Of a stretch of DNA of 64,000 nucleotides, positions 31,339 through 42,586 are shown piece after piece. The notes under the pieces were generated by a model that searched no databases, had not been told where the DNA came from, and was given only the letters and a program-made list of their open reading frames with translations. Location of the stretch: contig CM020620.1 of NCBI GenBank assembly GCA_009829735.1, positions 27,684,951-27,748,950 of the forward strand, read 5' to 3'. Origin of the DNA: Pyropia yezoensis. Its lineage: Eukaryota > Rhodophyta > Bangiophyceae > Bangiales > Bangiaceae. The position numbers and the translations under genes are program-made. Positions within the stretch are counted from its first letter, which is position 1, and every line of letters starts with the position of its first letter.

Positions 31339-34300
31339 GCCGCGGGTGCCCTCCCCCCCCGTCTCAGCGCCGCCGCCGTCGGCGGGGGCGCCGTTTGGCG
31401 AGTCGGCGGGCCTGTCAGACCTGGGTGGCCTCGGCTTGGACGACAACTATGAGGAGTTTGATGAGGACATTACGCGGTTCTTTGGGGACCCGTGGGAGAC
31501 GCGAGGGGGGATGGGCGGGGGCGGGGTCGGGACGCCAGTCAAGCCGCCTTCCCCAGCCGCGGGGGGGGTTGGCGGCGGCGGCGGCGGCAATGGCGGCGGA
31601 AGTGGCGGCGGCGGCGGGGGTGCCGCTGGCGTGGGGGGCACCCCTGGGGGTGTGGGAAGCGCCCTGTCTGACTCGGCAGCGGCGGCCATGGAGATTGACA
31701 ACATGCTTGGGTCGGTCGGCGCGCCGACGCCGCCCCCGCCTCCTCCACCCCCGCCGCTACCATTGTCAACCGGGCCGCCGCCGATGGGCGCAGGCGGCGC
31801 TTCCCCGCGGACGGCCCCAACGGGGGTGCGGTCCCCATCGACGGGGGGCTCCCCAGCGTGGACCGCATCGCCCGTGTCCACCCCTGGTGGCGGCGGCACG
31901 GGGGGGGCTGCCCTGGCTGCCGTGGCGGGGGCGGCACCGCCGGGACGGCCCTTGACTGCGGCGCCGCCCACGGACGCCCTCCCCGTGCCGTCGCCGCCCC
32001 CGCCGGCGCCGCACACCCCGCACTCTGCGCGACCGCCGCGGGTACCGCGGCCGCCGTCGGTCAAGGGGGCCGGCGGCGGTGTTGGCGGCGGCGGCGGCGG
32101 CGGGTCCGCCCCGCTCTTTCCTCTTGGCGGGGGGGGACGCCGGCCCCCGAGTGGGGTGGCGGGCACAGCGGCAGCAGCGGCAGCAGCAGCAGCAGGCGCT
32201 GCCACCTCCCCGCGTGGTGCTGCGGGCTCTGGGCGGCCAGGCAGCGGCTACGCCGCTGCAGCTGCTGCGGAAGCAGGTGGCCGCCCCGGTGGTGGGGTGC
32301 CCCGGTCGGCGACGGCCGCCCACGTGGCGCGCGCGCGGTCGGTGAATGTGGCGGCGGTGCTGCGGTCACTTTTTGAGTCGGACCTTGCGCAACGGCGGGC
32401 GGCCACGTCGGCGGCGGCGGCGGTGCTGGCGCGCCTGGGTGGGCCCCAACCGCGCATGCCGTCGGCACGGCGGCTGGCCTCCTCTTCTTCGTCGTTGTCG
32501 CCGTCGTCGCTGGCGGCGTCGACGCCGTCCTCGACGACCACGCCCCGGCTGGACCTGTCGACTGCGCCGTCCCCCGCCGTGCGGAGACGCCTCGCCGCCG
32601 CCGTTGCGTCCTCGTCCCGGCTGCACGACCCTACGCTCCGCGCAGCGGCCACCCGCGCCGCCTTGCGTTCGCTGTATGTGCCCGAGGGGCGGGTGCGCAC
32701 GTTTACCCGCCGCCTCGCGCGCCACCGCCGGCGTTACGGCCTGAGCGTGCGGTTTGTGGCCGACGTGCGATGCTCTGAGCCGCGCGGCAGGGGAGGCGCG
32801 GCGGGGGCGGAGTGTGTGTCATCAGACGACGAGGCGGACGGCCATGCCACCACCGCCAGGGGCGGCCGCGCCATGACGGCGAGTGCCAAGCAGCGGCTCG
32901 CGGCGTCGCTACCGGGGGCGTCTGCCGCGGATGCTGCGTCTTCAAGCGACGACGGCGACGGTGGGGAGGAAGACGTACTGTCTGCTGACGATGCGTCCTC
33001 GTCCGACGGGGAGGTGCCGTCTGCTCTAGCCTTGCTACGACGGTCCCCTGGCAGGGGGGCGGCAGGCGACAGGTCGGCGGCGGCTGCGCAGGTCGCTCCA
33101 CCGCCCGTGTTGTGGCTGGCCGACACCCTCGCGTCTGTCGCTGTAGACTGTGCAAGCGTGGCGATTGCGTTGCGGTCACCGCTGCCGTCATCGCGCGGGG
33201 CGTGCGGGGAGCCGGCAGGGGAGTGTTTAACTGTCAAGGGCGTGGCCGTATCGCACGGCGTGGGTGGTGTTGGTGCGCTATCACTGCCAGCGAGTGCCAG
33301 CACGCTAGCGGCGGCGGCTGCTTCGGTGTCCGACCTGGACGCCTTGTTGCGGCTGCTCGAGATGCAGGTCCTTGGTGGCGGCCGTCTGCTGCCGCTGCCC
33401 CACGCGGGCGCCGCCGGGGAAATGGTCGTCGATGCCCCCCCCGCCGCTGCGACCGCCACCGACCCGTTTTCGAGCCTCTACACCACCCACCCACTGACAC
33501 CGCCCCCCGCCGGCCGCTCTGCCACGGCGGCCACGGCTCTGGACGTGACCGCCGCGGCGGCGGCGGCAACGGCTTTTGCCCTCCCCCCCGGCTTGACGGC
33601 CGGCCTCGGCCCGCTGCCCCTGTCGACCGCCACAGCGGTGGTCGGGGTGCTTCCCTCCCCGCGCGTGGCCGTCGGCTACGCGGCCGACTGGGTCGAGGCC
33701 CCCTCGGCAGTGTTGCCGCTGTGGGAAAAGGCTGGCCTGGTGCCCTATGCGGGCGCCAAGGACGTGGCTGCAGCGACGCTTGCGCCAGCCGCCCTGGGCG
33801 GGGCCACCACTCGCTTCCTCGCTGACGTGGGCGCCTGCTACGCGGCGTGCGGCCTTGGGTCGCTGGCTCCCTTGTCGCCGGCATCGACGGCGCTGGTCGC
33901 GTCGTCGGGGACCCCGGCGGGGGCGGTGGCGGCGGCAGCGTCTGCTGCTGCTGTCCCCTCTGACGCGCGGCGGGGACGACGCGGCGGTGCCGCCGCTGGC
34001 GACACACCCGTGACTCCCGCCGACGCGGCGCTCATTGAGCAGTTCCGGCTGGCCGCCGTGTCGCTCGCCCGTGAGGTGGTGGCCGCTGGCGTGGCGCTGC
34101 CCTCCGCCCACCGGCGCCACATTGTGGTGTGGGTGGTGTGCCCCTTCCCGGCTGCCCGCGCCACGGCGGTTGGCGCCTTTCTCCGTGCTGTGTCGGTCCT
34201 GGTGCCCGCCACGGCGGGCGCCACGGGGTCGGCGCCGCCACCCGGCGCGGCGCTCCCGCCGGCGCCGTGGCGGGCGGCCGAGCCGGGGGCGGCGTCGGTG

Positions 34301-36889
34301 CTGGTGCGCGTGTTATCACACGAGGCGGTGGCGCCCGTGGATACCGTGGCTGGCCGTGCGGCGGCGGCGGCGGCGGCGGCGGCGGCTGCGGCGACGGCGT
34401 GGCCAGCTGCTGATGGGGCGACTGCGGGCGGCGGTGGCGTGCCGGGGAGGCTTCTGCTGCCACAGACGGCCAAGGCTGCCGCGGTGGGCCTTTACAATGC
34501 CCTCCGCTGCCGGCGGGTGCCGTCAGCGGCGGACGAGGCAGAGGGGCTGGCGGACCTGGTCGCCCCCGCCGCGTCAGCGGCGGCGGGCGGCGCGGCCGGC
34601 ACGCCTGTGTTGGGGGCGGGAGCGGCGGCAGGGTCGGCTGCGGCAGCAGCAGCCGCTTCGGCCGCCGCCGCCGCGTCTGCGTCGCGGGTTCGTCTGCCGA
34701 CGGAGCTCCTCTCCCCGCTCACCCCTGACCTGGCCGTGGGGGTGGCGCCGGCCATGGGCGGGGTGGCCTCCCCGCCGGCGGGGCCCGCCCTGCCAGCGGG
34801 GGCTGCTGGCGCGGCGGCCGATGCGGCCGACGGGGCCGACGGGGCTGCCGGCGGCGACGGCGGCGCGGCGGGCGGCGCGGTGGCGGCGGCGGCGGCGGCC
34901 GACGCGGCGGCCGTGGCGGCGCTGCGCTCACCTTCGGGGTCGGCGCACACGCTCGGCGGGCTGGCGCCGTCGTGGATGTACGAGCCGGCGGTGGTGCTCA
35001 GTGGCGTTGGCTCCGAGGCTGGCCAGGCAGACGGCGGCGGCAGTGACGGGGGCGGCGGCCGCCCCGACGCGGATGCCGAGTCGGCCAGCGACGGGGAGGT
35101 GGTGGTGCCGCCACGTCTGGCTGCCGCGACAGCCGCCGCGGCGCCCGCCGGGGAGGTGGTCCTCCATGCCGCGTACGCGTGGTGCGGCCCCGCGCGGCGG
35201 TGGGTGATGGCGTGGACGGACCGGCGCGGGGAGCTGCTGGACGTGGCGACGGCTGCCGCCGAGCCCGACGGCGACGGCGACGACGACGGCGGCGACGGCG
35301 GCGCCGGCCGCCGTCGCGTGCTGGGCCGCCTGTGGGCGCGTGGCCGCCGGTGGTGGCTGCCCCACGTGGCCGTCACGCGGGTGGTGGTGACAAAGGTGGG
35401 GGCGCTGGGGCCGGCCGAAGCAGCCGACTGGGCGGCCGTCCTTGCCACCGCGGTGGCGGGTACCAAGCTGGTCCTCACCCGCCGCTGTGGGGTAGGCGGG
35501 GAGGGAGGTGGGGGTGGCATGCCAGCGGTAGCGTCAGCCTCATCGTCGTCAGCGGTCGACGCATTGGCGGGCGGGGCGACAGCGGCTGCGGCTGCCGCCG
35601 CCCCGCCCCCCCCCGCCAGTGGCTGCGGCGCCACCCGCCGGCGGCCGCGGCGGCCGCTCCCCGATGGAGACCCGCTCCACACGCTGGCGTCCGTGTCGCT
35701 GCTGACGGTGGCGGCCGAGCCGGCGGGCACCACCTGCCTCGTTGCCGTTGACGGGGCTGGTGGCGGCGGTGGCGGCGGGGCCGCCGCCGTTGGGCGGCCC
35801 GGCCACCCCCCTCTGGGCGCGGATGTGGTGGTGGCGCCCGCGGGGGACCCCGCGGCGGTCCTCTACGCGCGCCTCCCCCCGGCGGGGGGCGCGCCGGCGG
35901 TAGCGCCGGCCGAGACGCTCCGCCTGACGCTCGTGGCGCACTGGGGGGTGGGCCCCGCCGGTGGCGGCGGCGGCGCCGCCGCCTCGCGGCCACCCGCGGC
36001 AGCGACAGCCGCAGCGGCGGCTGCCGCCGCGGCCGCGGCTGCGGCTGCCGCTGCCCAGGCGGGGGACGCCATGGACACGGGCCCCCCCCGGCGGGGTCCC
36101 CCCCACGGCGCCACCGCGTCGACCGTCGACGCCGCCGGCGGGGATGGGGGGGGGGCTCCGGGGGCGGCGCCCCCCCCCTACCCCCCGCCCCCGAGCTGGG
36201 ACGGCCCGTCGGCGGGGGGGGTGCTGGCCGCCGCCGCGTCTGACTGGCACGGCCTCGCGGCGGTGGCGGGGGTGCCCGCGTGGCCGGCAGCCGTGTGGGG
36301 CACCCGCTGGGCCCTCCACGCCGCCGCCGTCCGCACCTACGCGGCGCTGCTGACGGCGGCGGCACCGGCGGCGCCGGCAGCGACGCGGCGGTGCCCACCG
36401 ACGCTGTCGCCGCTGCCGGCGCGGCTGCCGGCAGCAAAGGGAGCGCCGCCGCTGCCGCTGCCGCCGCTGCCGCCGCGGCCGCGGGGAAAGGCCGAGGCGC
36501 CCCCGCCCCCGCCGTTGGCGCCGCCGCCCCGCGTGGGCGAAGCGGCGGGGCCGCTTCCCCCCTGGGGGGGGGGGGGGGGGGAGGGGAGTGCGTGTGGGTG
36601 TGCATGTGTGGGGTGGTTGCGTAGCCGCTCCGCGTCGGGATGCGGTGCACGGCCGGGGGGGGGCGGGTGGCGGGCTGCCTCTGTCTGGCTACGTTGGGGC
36701 GCGCTGCCACGCCCGCGCGTCGGCCGTGACGGCGGCTGCGGCCGCGTTGGGCGCCGCGGGTGCGCCGCACGGCGCCCGTGCCGGCGCTCTCCTCGCCCAC
36801 AACCCCCCCCCCCCCCCCCCCCCCCGCCTCCCCTCCCTTGTGCCTTGGCACCTCCCATTCCCCATGCCTCCATCCCCACCCACCCTTGA
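29348..36889 (+). CDS. MED13: Mediator complex subunit 13 (CDK8 kinase module)
   Basis: About 2510 codons, no intron, from ATG 29348 (context GACCATGG) to the stop ending at 36889. MED13 tethers the CDK8/cyclin C/MED12 module to core Mediator in the nucleus. The start of the family N-terminal domain is seen as TNAFGVGGLAGAAWSRYAP (about 29604), close to the plant start TNxFRIGGLHxISW. An acidic patch EEFDEDITRFFGDPWE lies near 31450. The MID/PIWI-like and C-terminal blocks include SVLPLWEKAGLVPYAGAKDV (33705), RRHIVVWVVCPFPAA, LLLPQTAKAAAVGLYNALRC, WVMAWTDRRGELLDV (35205), VTKVGALGPAEAADWAAVL and LHTLASVSLLTVA (35678). Low-complexity Gly, Ala, Pro and Ser runs separate the conserved blocks and make it longer than most homologues. 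The conserved end DWHGLAAVAG...TYAALL lies near 36360; the last about 175 residues are Pro/Arg-rich and may be a readthrough-like extension. Confidence 0.88.
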
Positions 36890-38822
36890 CCTTCCCGCGA
36901 CCTTTCCGCGACCTCGCGCGCGGCCTGTGGGCATGTGGGGAGGCTGTACCTTTTTTTTTCTTTCGTCCCTTGCCTTCCACCCCCACCCCCCCCCCCCCCC
37001 CTCCCCCCCCCCCCCCCCCCGCTCGCGCCCCTTTCTGGCAGTGGCCGCCCGCAGCGGCACGCCTCCCCGCGCCGCCCCCTTTGCGGTCGGCGCCCCCCCC
37101 CTTGGCGGCTCGCGCGGGCCCGGTGGGGTCGGGGCGGGTTGGCCACCCCGTCTTGACGCGCCCGTCCCTCCCCCCCCCCCTTCCTTCCCCCGCCCCCTTG
37201 CCATGCACCCCATCGGGGGTGGGGCGGGCGGCGGGGGGGGGGCGGGTGCCCGCCGTGGGGCCCTTCCCTCGCCGCCTCGGTGCCGCCGTGGAATCTTCCC
37301 TCCCGCTCAAGGGGAGGCGTCGGTGGCGACGGGCGGGCGGGCGGGGCGGGCGGGGCGGGTGGGGCGGGGGGGGCGGGTGGGGCGGGGGGGGCGGGTGGGG
37401 CGGGGGTGGGGGGGTGGGCGGGAGGTCCATCCCTTTTGTTCCCTCTTGTTGTCCTTGTTTTTCTTTTTCTGACGCTCGTTGCTCCCTCCCCGCCCCGCCG
37501 GCCTCTGTTTCCGGGGTGCCAGCGGGGGGGGGGGGTGATGGAGGGGGGGGGGGGGGGGGATTGAGGGGCAGTATACCGCATGGGCGGGGGCCGGTGGACA
37601 GGGTGTGGGGGGGGGGAGTGCGCGGCGGGTTGGGTGGTGGCACCGGCCGCGGCGCACGCGCCAGCCGGCGCCCGGGGAAGCGGGGCGATGGGGGACGGCA
37701 GCCACAGGGAGGGGGGGGGGGGGGGGGGGGGCGGGGTGGCGGGGTCATGTCGGTCATGCCCCCCCCCCTCCCTCCCCCACCCACCCTCGCCCCTCCCCCC
37801 CCTCTACCGCCCTCATCCCGCGCCCCCCCCCCCCCCCCCCGCCCACCTCCCCGGCCCGTCCCCCCGCTGTCACCGCGGTGGTGGTGCCCCGCGGGCCCGT
37901 CGCCGCGGGCGCTCCCGCCTCGCCTCGCCCCCCCGCCCGGTCTCTTTGCAAACACAAAAATGCCCCACTGGATGGCGACGCGTCGTCCCCTCCTCTTTTT
38001 TTTTTTTTTCTCCGCCGCTCATTTCCCGTCTCTGCCCCCCGCGCCCAGCGCGCACCCGCGGCAGGCGGTTGTTCTCTCCCGTTGGCACCGCTGCCCACCC
38101 CCCCCCCCCCCCCCCCCCCCCCCCCGAACGCTCTTTCCCCTCCGCGTCTCCGCCCCCGCGCCCGTACCGTACCATACCGTACCCTACATACTACGCCAGC
38201 CAGCGCCGCACAACAGGGGGGCACACCCCCCCCCCCCCCACCCCCACATCCCCCCCCCACATCCCCCCATCCCACCGCCACCGCCGCCGCCGCCGTCGCC
38301 GCCGCTGACGGTGGCCCAACCCCTCCTCCCCCCCCCCCCCCCCCCCGTGTCCCCCCCCAGGGGTGTTCCGCCGCCCGCCGCCAGCCGGGGCGCAGCCGCC
38401 CCCCCCCCCCCGCGCAGGGACCCCCGCGGCGGCCGGCCGCGCGGTGCGTCGGCCACCGGGCACGCGCGCGTCGCGCGTGCCACGCGGGGTGTGGGGTTGG
38501 TTGGGGGTGGAGGTGGTGGGGGGGGGTGCGCGTGCGCGTGTGGGTGGCCTCGACCGCCGCCGCGGCCGCTGGGGAGGGGGGGGCGGGGGGCGGGAGGTGG
38601 GGGGGGGGGGGGGGGGGGGGGGCGGGGGGGGGCGGCGGCCATCCCCCTTCCCCACCCACATCCTCAGCGGCACGTTGCCTAGGGCGGCGCGGCTCCAACA
38701 CAAGCCCCCTCCCCCCACTCCACCCCCCCACAGCACGACGACCTCTCTCTCTCTCTCACTCTCTCTCTCCGCACCCCCACCCCCACCCCTCCCGCCCTCA
38801 CGCCCGCACCACCACCACCCCC
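36890..38822. other. Convergent intergenic region, G/C tracts
   Basis: 1.9 kb between the ends of MED13 (+) and the cupin gene (-). Made almost wholly of C runs, G runs and short GC repeats, with a (CT)n stretch at about 38743-38770. Long open frames on both strands here are compositional and carry no conserved motif. No poly(A) signal was seen. Confidence 0.6.
37328..37420 (+). repeat. GGGCGGG-type G4-prone tandem repeat
   Basis: Dense short repeats of GGGGCGGG(T/C) units give many closely spaced G3-G8 runs on the plus strand. Quadruplex formation is expected from sequence alone. Confidence 0.75.
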
Positions 38823-38857
38823 TCACGCTGCCGCCACGGCAGCAGCAGCGGTGCCGT

Positions 38858-38890
<33 letters not shown>

Positions 38891-39554
38891 CCGCCGCTGC
38901 CGCAGCGGCGGCGGCCGCCACGACGCGCTGCCGAAAGGGCTCATAGTACCACGCCTGGAAGGCGCACTGCCCCCCCCCCTCGCCCAGCCACGCTTCCATC
39001 ATGACCGTGTCCGCCGTAAACGTCCACAGGTGCGGCACGTGCGGCGGGATGAGCACCACACTCGCCGGGGGGACCCCCCCCACGTGGTGGGTCACCAGCT
39101 CATCACCCGCGACCAGGCGGGTGAGCGTCCCCGCGCCCGTCACCAGCACGTTGAGCTGCGCACACCGGTGGAGGTCCCCCGACCGCACCGCCCCCGCCAC
39201 CGAGTAGACCACATTCACGTACGGCGCGGCGGCGGCGGCAGCGGCGGCGGCGGCGCCGCCGCCGCCGCCGCTGCTGCCGCTGCCGCCCCCCGCACTCGCG
39301 TTGAAGGCGTGCCGCTGGTAGGCGCCCCGGCCGTCGACGAGCGCCGAGTCGCCCACTGGGGACAGGGCCGGCGGCGGCGCCGGCCGCACCAGCGGGGAGG
39401 CGTAGATGTACTCGGCGCCCGCGCCGGCAACGCCGGCGCCCGCCCGCGGGTGGCCGCGAAAGTAGGTGACCAGGCCGACCGTGGCGGCGGCGAGCAGCAG
39501 GTGCCGCAGGGAGAGGGGGGGGGGGAGCGCCGGCAGGGCCAGGGGGCGGGCCAT
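38823..39554 (-). CDS. Membrane-anchored cupin-fold protein
   Basis: 243 codons from ATG 39552-39554 to TGA 38823-38825. The N-terminus has a short basic/hydrophobic segment (LRHLLLAAATVGLVTYF) that reads as a signal anchor or signal peptide. After a Gly/Ala-rich linker comes a single cupin domain: GDLHRCAQLNVLVTGAGTLT, GGVPPASVVLIPPHVPHLWTF, then MMEAW. The GDLHR...IPPHVPHLW...MxEW pattern is that of RmlC-like cupins often linked to sugar modification. The substrate cannot be told. The C-terminus is poly-Ala and poly-Gly, the latter encoded by a C31 tract at 38859-38889, so the last 30 residues are uncertain. Probably secretory pathway. Confidence 0.65.
38859..38889. repeat. C31 homopolymer in the cupin gene 3' end
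   Basis: 31 uninterrupted C within the last codons of the cupin frame (poly-Gly on the minus strand). Confidence 0.85.
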
Positions 39555-41128
39555 CGCTGCCCACCGTGCGCCGCCGGCCGCCGGGTGGGGCCAAGCGGGG
39601 GAGGGCAGGGCGGGCGGCGGCCGCCGTCAGGGGCGCAGGGGTGCGGCGTGGCCGTAGGCGGCAGGGCGATGAAGAAGAAGGGGGGGGGGGGGGGGACGGA
39701 GCGGGGGGGGACGGGACGGAGAGGGGGGGGGGGGGGCGACGGAGAGGGGGTGGGCGCCGGCGGAGGACTCGGGAGCAGCCGGGGGGTGAGAAGACCGACC
39801 CCCCAAAGGACCGTCGGATTTCCTTGCTGTCGGCATCCGGAAATCCGTGTCGGTCGCCGTGACTGGGACCGCGCGTGCCACGGCTGACGGTTGCCGCCTG
39901 TTGGCAACGACAAGACGGCCAGTGTGGAGAGTCGACTTGGGACCGCGCACGCCACCACTCCTCCGCGATCCCAGTCGATTGTCCGTGTGGTGTATGGGCG
40001 GGGACGCCAAACCGCAACCCTAACCCATGGGGGGGGGCGGCGGGGTGCGACCGGCCCTGCTGCCCAGGCGGACGCGTCGACGGGCGCCGGCAATGGGGCG
40101 GCCGCCACGGGCAACGGCCGGGCCGGCGTGCAGGGCAGGGGCGGGCGCCGACGGAGGCGGCGCCCCCCGCCCCCGCCCCCCCCCCCCCCCCCCCCCCCCC
40201 CCGCCCCTTTCCCATCTTCTCCGCCGAGAGAAGCCGTGGGCGCGCGCCCGGCGGGGGCGGACAGTCCTATGCCGCGGGGACGTGTACGGATGGCTGTGGG
40301 TGGTCTACCTACCCACACCCGCTGCGAGAGGGGAGGGGGGGGGGGGCACGAGGGAGGGAGATGGGGAGGGGGGGGGAGTGGGGGGGGGGGTGAGGAGGGG
40401 GAAGAAGGGCGACCAGAGGGGCGGACCATGCCCACCCGCCCCCGCCGCGTGCCGCCCATTGCCTCCCGCAGACTGCCATCTGCAGACTGCCCCGCCGGCC
40501 GCGCGCCAGCACAGCAGCACCACCACCACCGCCACCACCACCGCCACCACCCGCCCCCCCACCGCCGCCCGTTGCCGCCTGCAGAACCTGCCATCCGCAG
40601 ACAGGCCGCCCCGCACCGGCCGCCGCAGGGGTGGCGGCTGTGGGCGTGGCACCCCTACCCGCACGACGCCCAACCCCGGCCGCCCAGCCGCCCGCCCGCC
40701 CGCCCGCCTGCCCGCCCGCGGACGCCGCCGCGCGCCGCCGACGCGGCGGCCGCGGGGGAGGGCGGTGGAGGGCCACGGCGGCAGCCACCCCCACGTGCAG
40801 CCACCCCTCCCCCCCCCCTCTGGTGCCCCTGTCGCGGGGGAACCCTCCAGACGCCGTCCACATCGCTCGCACCCTCCTCCCGTTGGGGTGTCGCTCCTCC
40901 CCCAGAGGGCTCGAAAAGCACCCCGCGATGGGCCCGCGACAGGCGGCGGGGCGGCTGCACGGGTGGCCCCGACGACGGATGGGCCGACGCCCCAGTCCTT
41001 CCCCCCCCCCACCACCCCCCCCCCCCCGCCATTCCCCCCACCGCCCCCCGCCCACCGCTCCGCCCCTCCTCCCCCCCCTCCCCCCCTTTACTATTCTACA
41101 CACGCCGCCACCCGCCCCACCCCTCCTC
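39555..41128. other. Intergenic between two minus-strand genes
   Basis: No supported gene. 39812-39845 contains a small hairpin (CGGATTTCC ... GGAAATCCG), and GGGACCGCGC occurs twice nearby (39868, 39941). C27 lies near 40176-40202. The region must hold the promoter of the cupin gene. Confidence 0.5.
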
Positions 41129-41208
41129 CTACACGCCGCCGCCGCCCCCCTCCCCCGGCCACGACTCACAGTAGCGCAGGTAGGGCTTGACATCCACAAT
41201 GGGGCGGC

Positions 41209-41242
<34 letters not shown>

Positions 41243-41525
41243 AGCGGTGGCGGGCGCCCCCCCCTTGGTCGCCTCCCCCCCCCACCAGGCGTCTCTTCGG
41301 CGCACCGCCACCTCCACCGCCGCCGGGGCTACCCGCCGCACCAGCGTGACGAGCGTGAGGTGGAGGCGGGCGGCGCCCAGGGGGGGGGCCGTCGGCGCCG
41401 CCACCGCCACACGCGCCACCGCCGGCACGGCCGCGTCGGCCGGCAGCACCGCCGCCGCCGGCGTGCCCTGCGGGCCTCTGCCGCTGCCGCTGCCACCACT
41501 GCCGCCCGTGTCGTCGTCGCCGCCG

Positions 41526-41572
<47 letters not shown>

Positions 41573-41580
41573 GCCACCGC

Positions 41581-41625
<45 letters not shown>

Positions 41626-42318
41626 TGCCGCCGCTGTCGCTGCCGACGGCGGCCACCGATACGAGCCACAGGTGGGAGAAGCCTTCAACGCCCTCGGTCG
41701 CGGCGGCCATGCCGCCGCCCGTAAACGCCAGCACCGCCCGTACTGTGTCGGCGGCCGGGGAAAAGCCACCGCCGCTGCCGCCGTCGCCATCACCACCCCT
41801 CCCCCCCCCCGCCGCCGGCGTCAGCGTCGCCACCACCGTCAGGGGCAAGGCGAGCTCCCGCAGCGCTGGCGGCAGCGCCGCCAGCCGCGCGTCCGCATCG
41901 AGCTCCGCTCCCCCAACCACCTCCGCCGCCGCCGTGGCAGCGCCCGCGGGGTCCCCGCCGCCGCTGCCGTTGTCGTGGTCGCCCCCCCCCCCCGCGCCTC
42001 CCCCCCCCCCCCGGAGGCAGAGGGGACGGGCGCCCGTGGGTCGCGCGGGAACTTGCCCTTCCAGTCGGCCAGCTTCCGCGCCCGCACGCCCAGCCGGCGG
42101 GCCAGCTCCGCCCGCCGCCCGCGGGCGGCGTCGAGGGCGGCGGCGGCGGCCGCAACGGCAGCAGCGGCGGCGGCGGCGGCGGCGGCCTCGCCGCCAGGGG
42201 GGACCTCGTCCAGCAGGCGCGCTTTCAGCGCCGCCCCGTGGGGGATGGGCGGCCGGCTGGGAGGGGGGGGAGGAGTGGGCGCCTCGGCTATCGTTTGTGG
42301 GGGAAGGGAGGGAGACAT
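41129..42318 (-). CDS. TRMO: TrmO-like tRNA (adenine37-N6)-methyltransferase, frame change in C runs
   Basis: TrmO enzymes methylate N6-threonylcarbamoyl-adenosine 37 of tRNA. Family motifs: GVEGFSHLWLVSV (GLExFSHLWxLFVF in the family) and, near the C-terminus, IVDVKPYLRYCESWP (VVDIKPYLPxAESxP). The expected SxxRPNPIGLS motif between them is degraded to APTAPPLGAARLHL, and a poly-Gly stretch coded by a GCC repeat (about 41525-41635) is inserted in the core. The N-terminus starts at ATG 42316-42318 (MSPSLPPQTIAEAPTPP) with an Ala/Arg-rich part to KLADWKGKFPRDPRAP. That part is out of phase with the core, the phase changing within C runs at about 41978-42012. So this is either one gene with wrong run lengths or a broken gene. 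Loss of the RPN motif makes activity doubtful. It is divergent from the DHDPS gene. Confidence 0.7.
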
Positions 42319-42433
42319 GGTCGATCGTGGGGGGAAGGAGGGGGGGCGGAAGGGGGGAAGGAGCCGCCCGCGGAGGGACGCTGCGTGGGAGCGGCGGCGG
42401 TGGCGGTCGTAGGCCAGTCGCGGCTGCGAGGCT

Positions 42434-42586
42434 GCGCAGTGGGACTAATACCGTGTACCTTACAATCTGTGCAAAGCGGCGTTTACGGCCTCTGTGGGGG
42501 GGTCGGTTTCTGTAAGCAGGCCCTCACGACCCCGTGAGGGCCGTTTTGCAGAGAACGTAAGGTACACGGTTTTAGACCCACTGCGC
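42434..42586. mobile_element. 153-bp MITE-like foldback
   Basis: Ends 42434-42480 and 42539-42586 are inverted copies of about 48 bp with some eight mismatches. Both contain ACCGTGTACCTTAC and begin GCGCAGTGGG. An inner palindrome GGCCCTCACG ... CGTGAGGGCC lies at about 42520-42543. The CAGT-type start recalls Tc1/mariner-related MITEs, but no TA duplication is seen. Confidence 0.7.

Noticed and set aside
35475-37955. Minus-strand open frame of about 826 codons opposite the MED13 end
   Set aside because: It is the antisense shadow of a GC-rich coding frame plus G/C runs. The product is Arg/Pro/Gly repeats with no motif, while the plus strand carries conserved MED13 blocks.
37605-39887. Plus-strand frames of 640-760 codons across 36.8-39.9 kb
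   Set aside because: They arise from scarcity of stop codons in C/G tracts, run through the antisense of the cupin gene, and have no conserved segment.
40631-42515. Plus-strand frames of 440-590 codons over the TRMO gene
   Set aside because: Shadows of the minus-strand GCC repeats. The TrmO motifs are on the minus strand.
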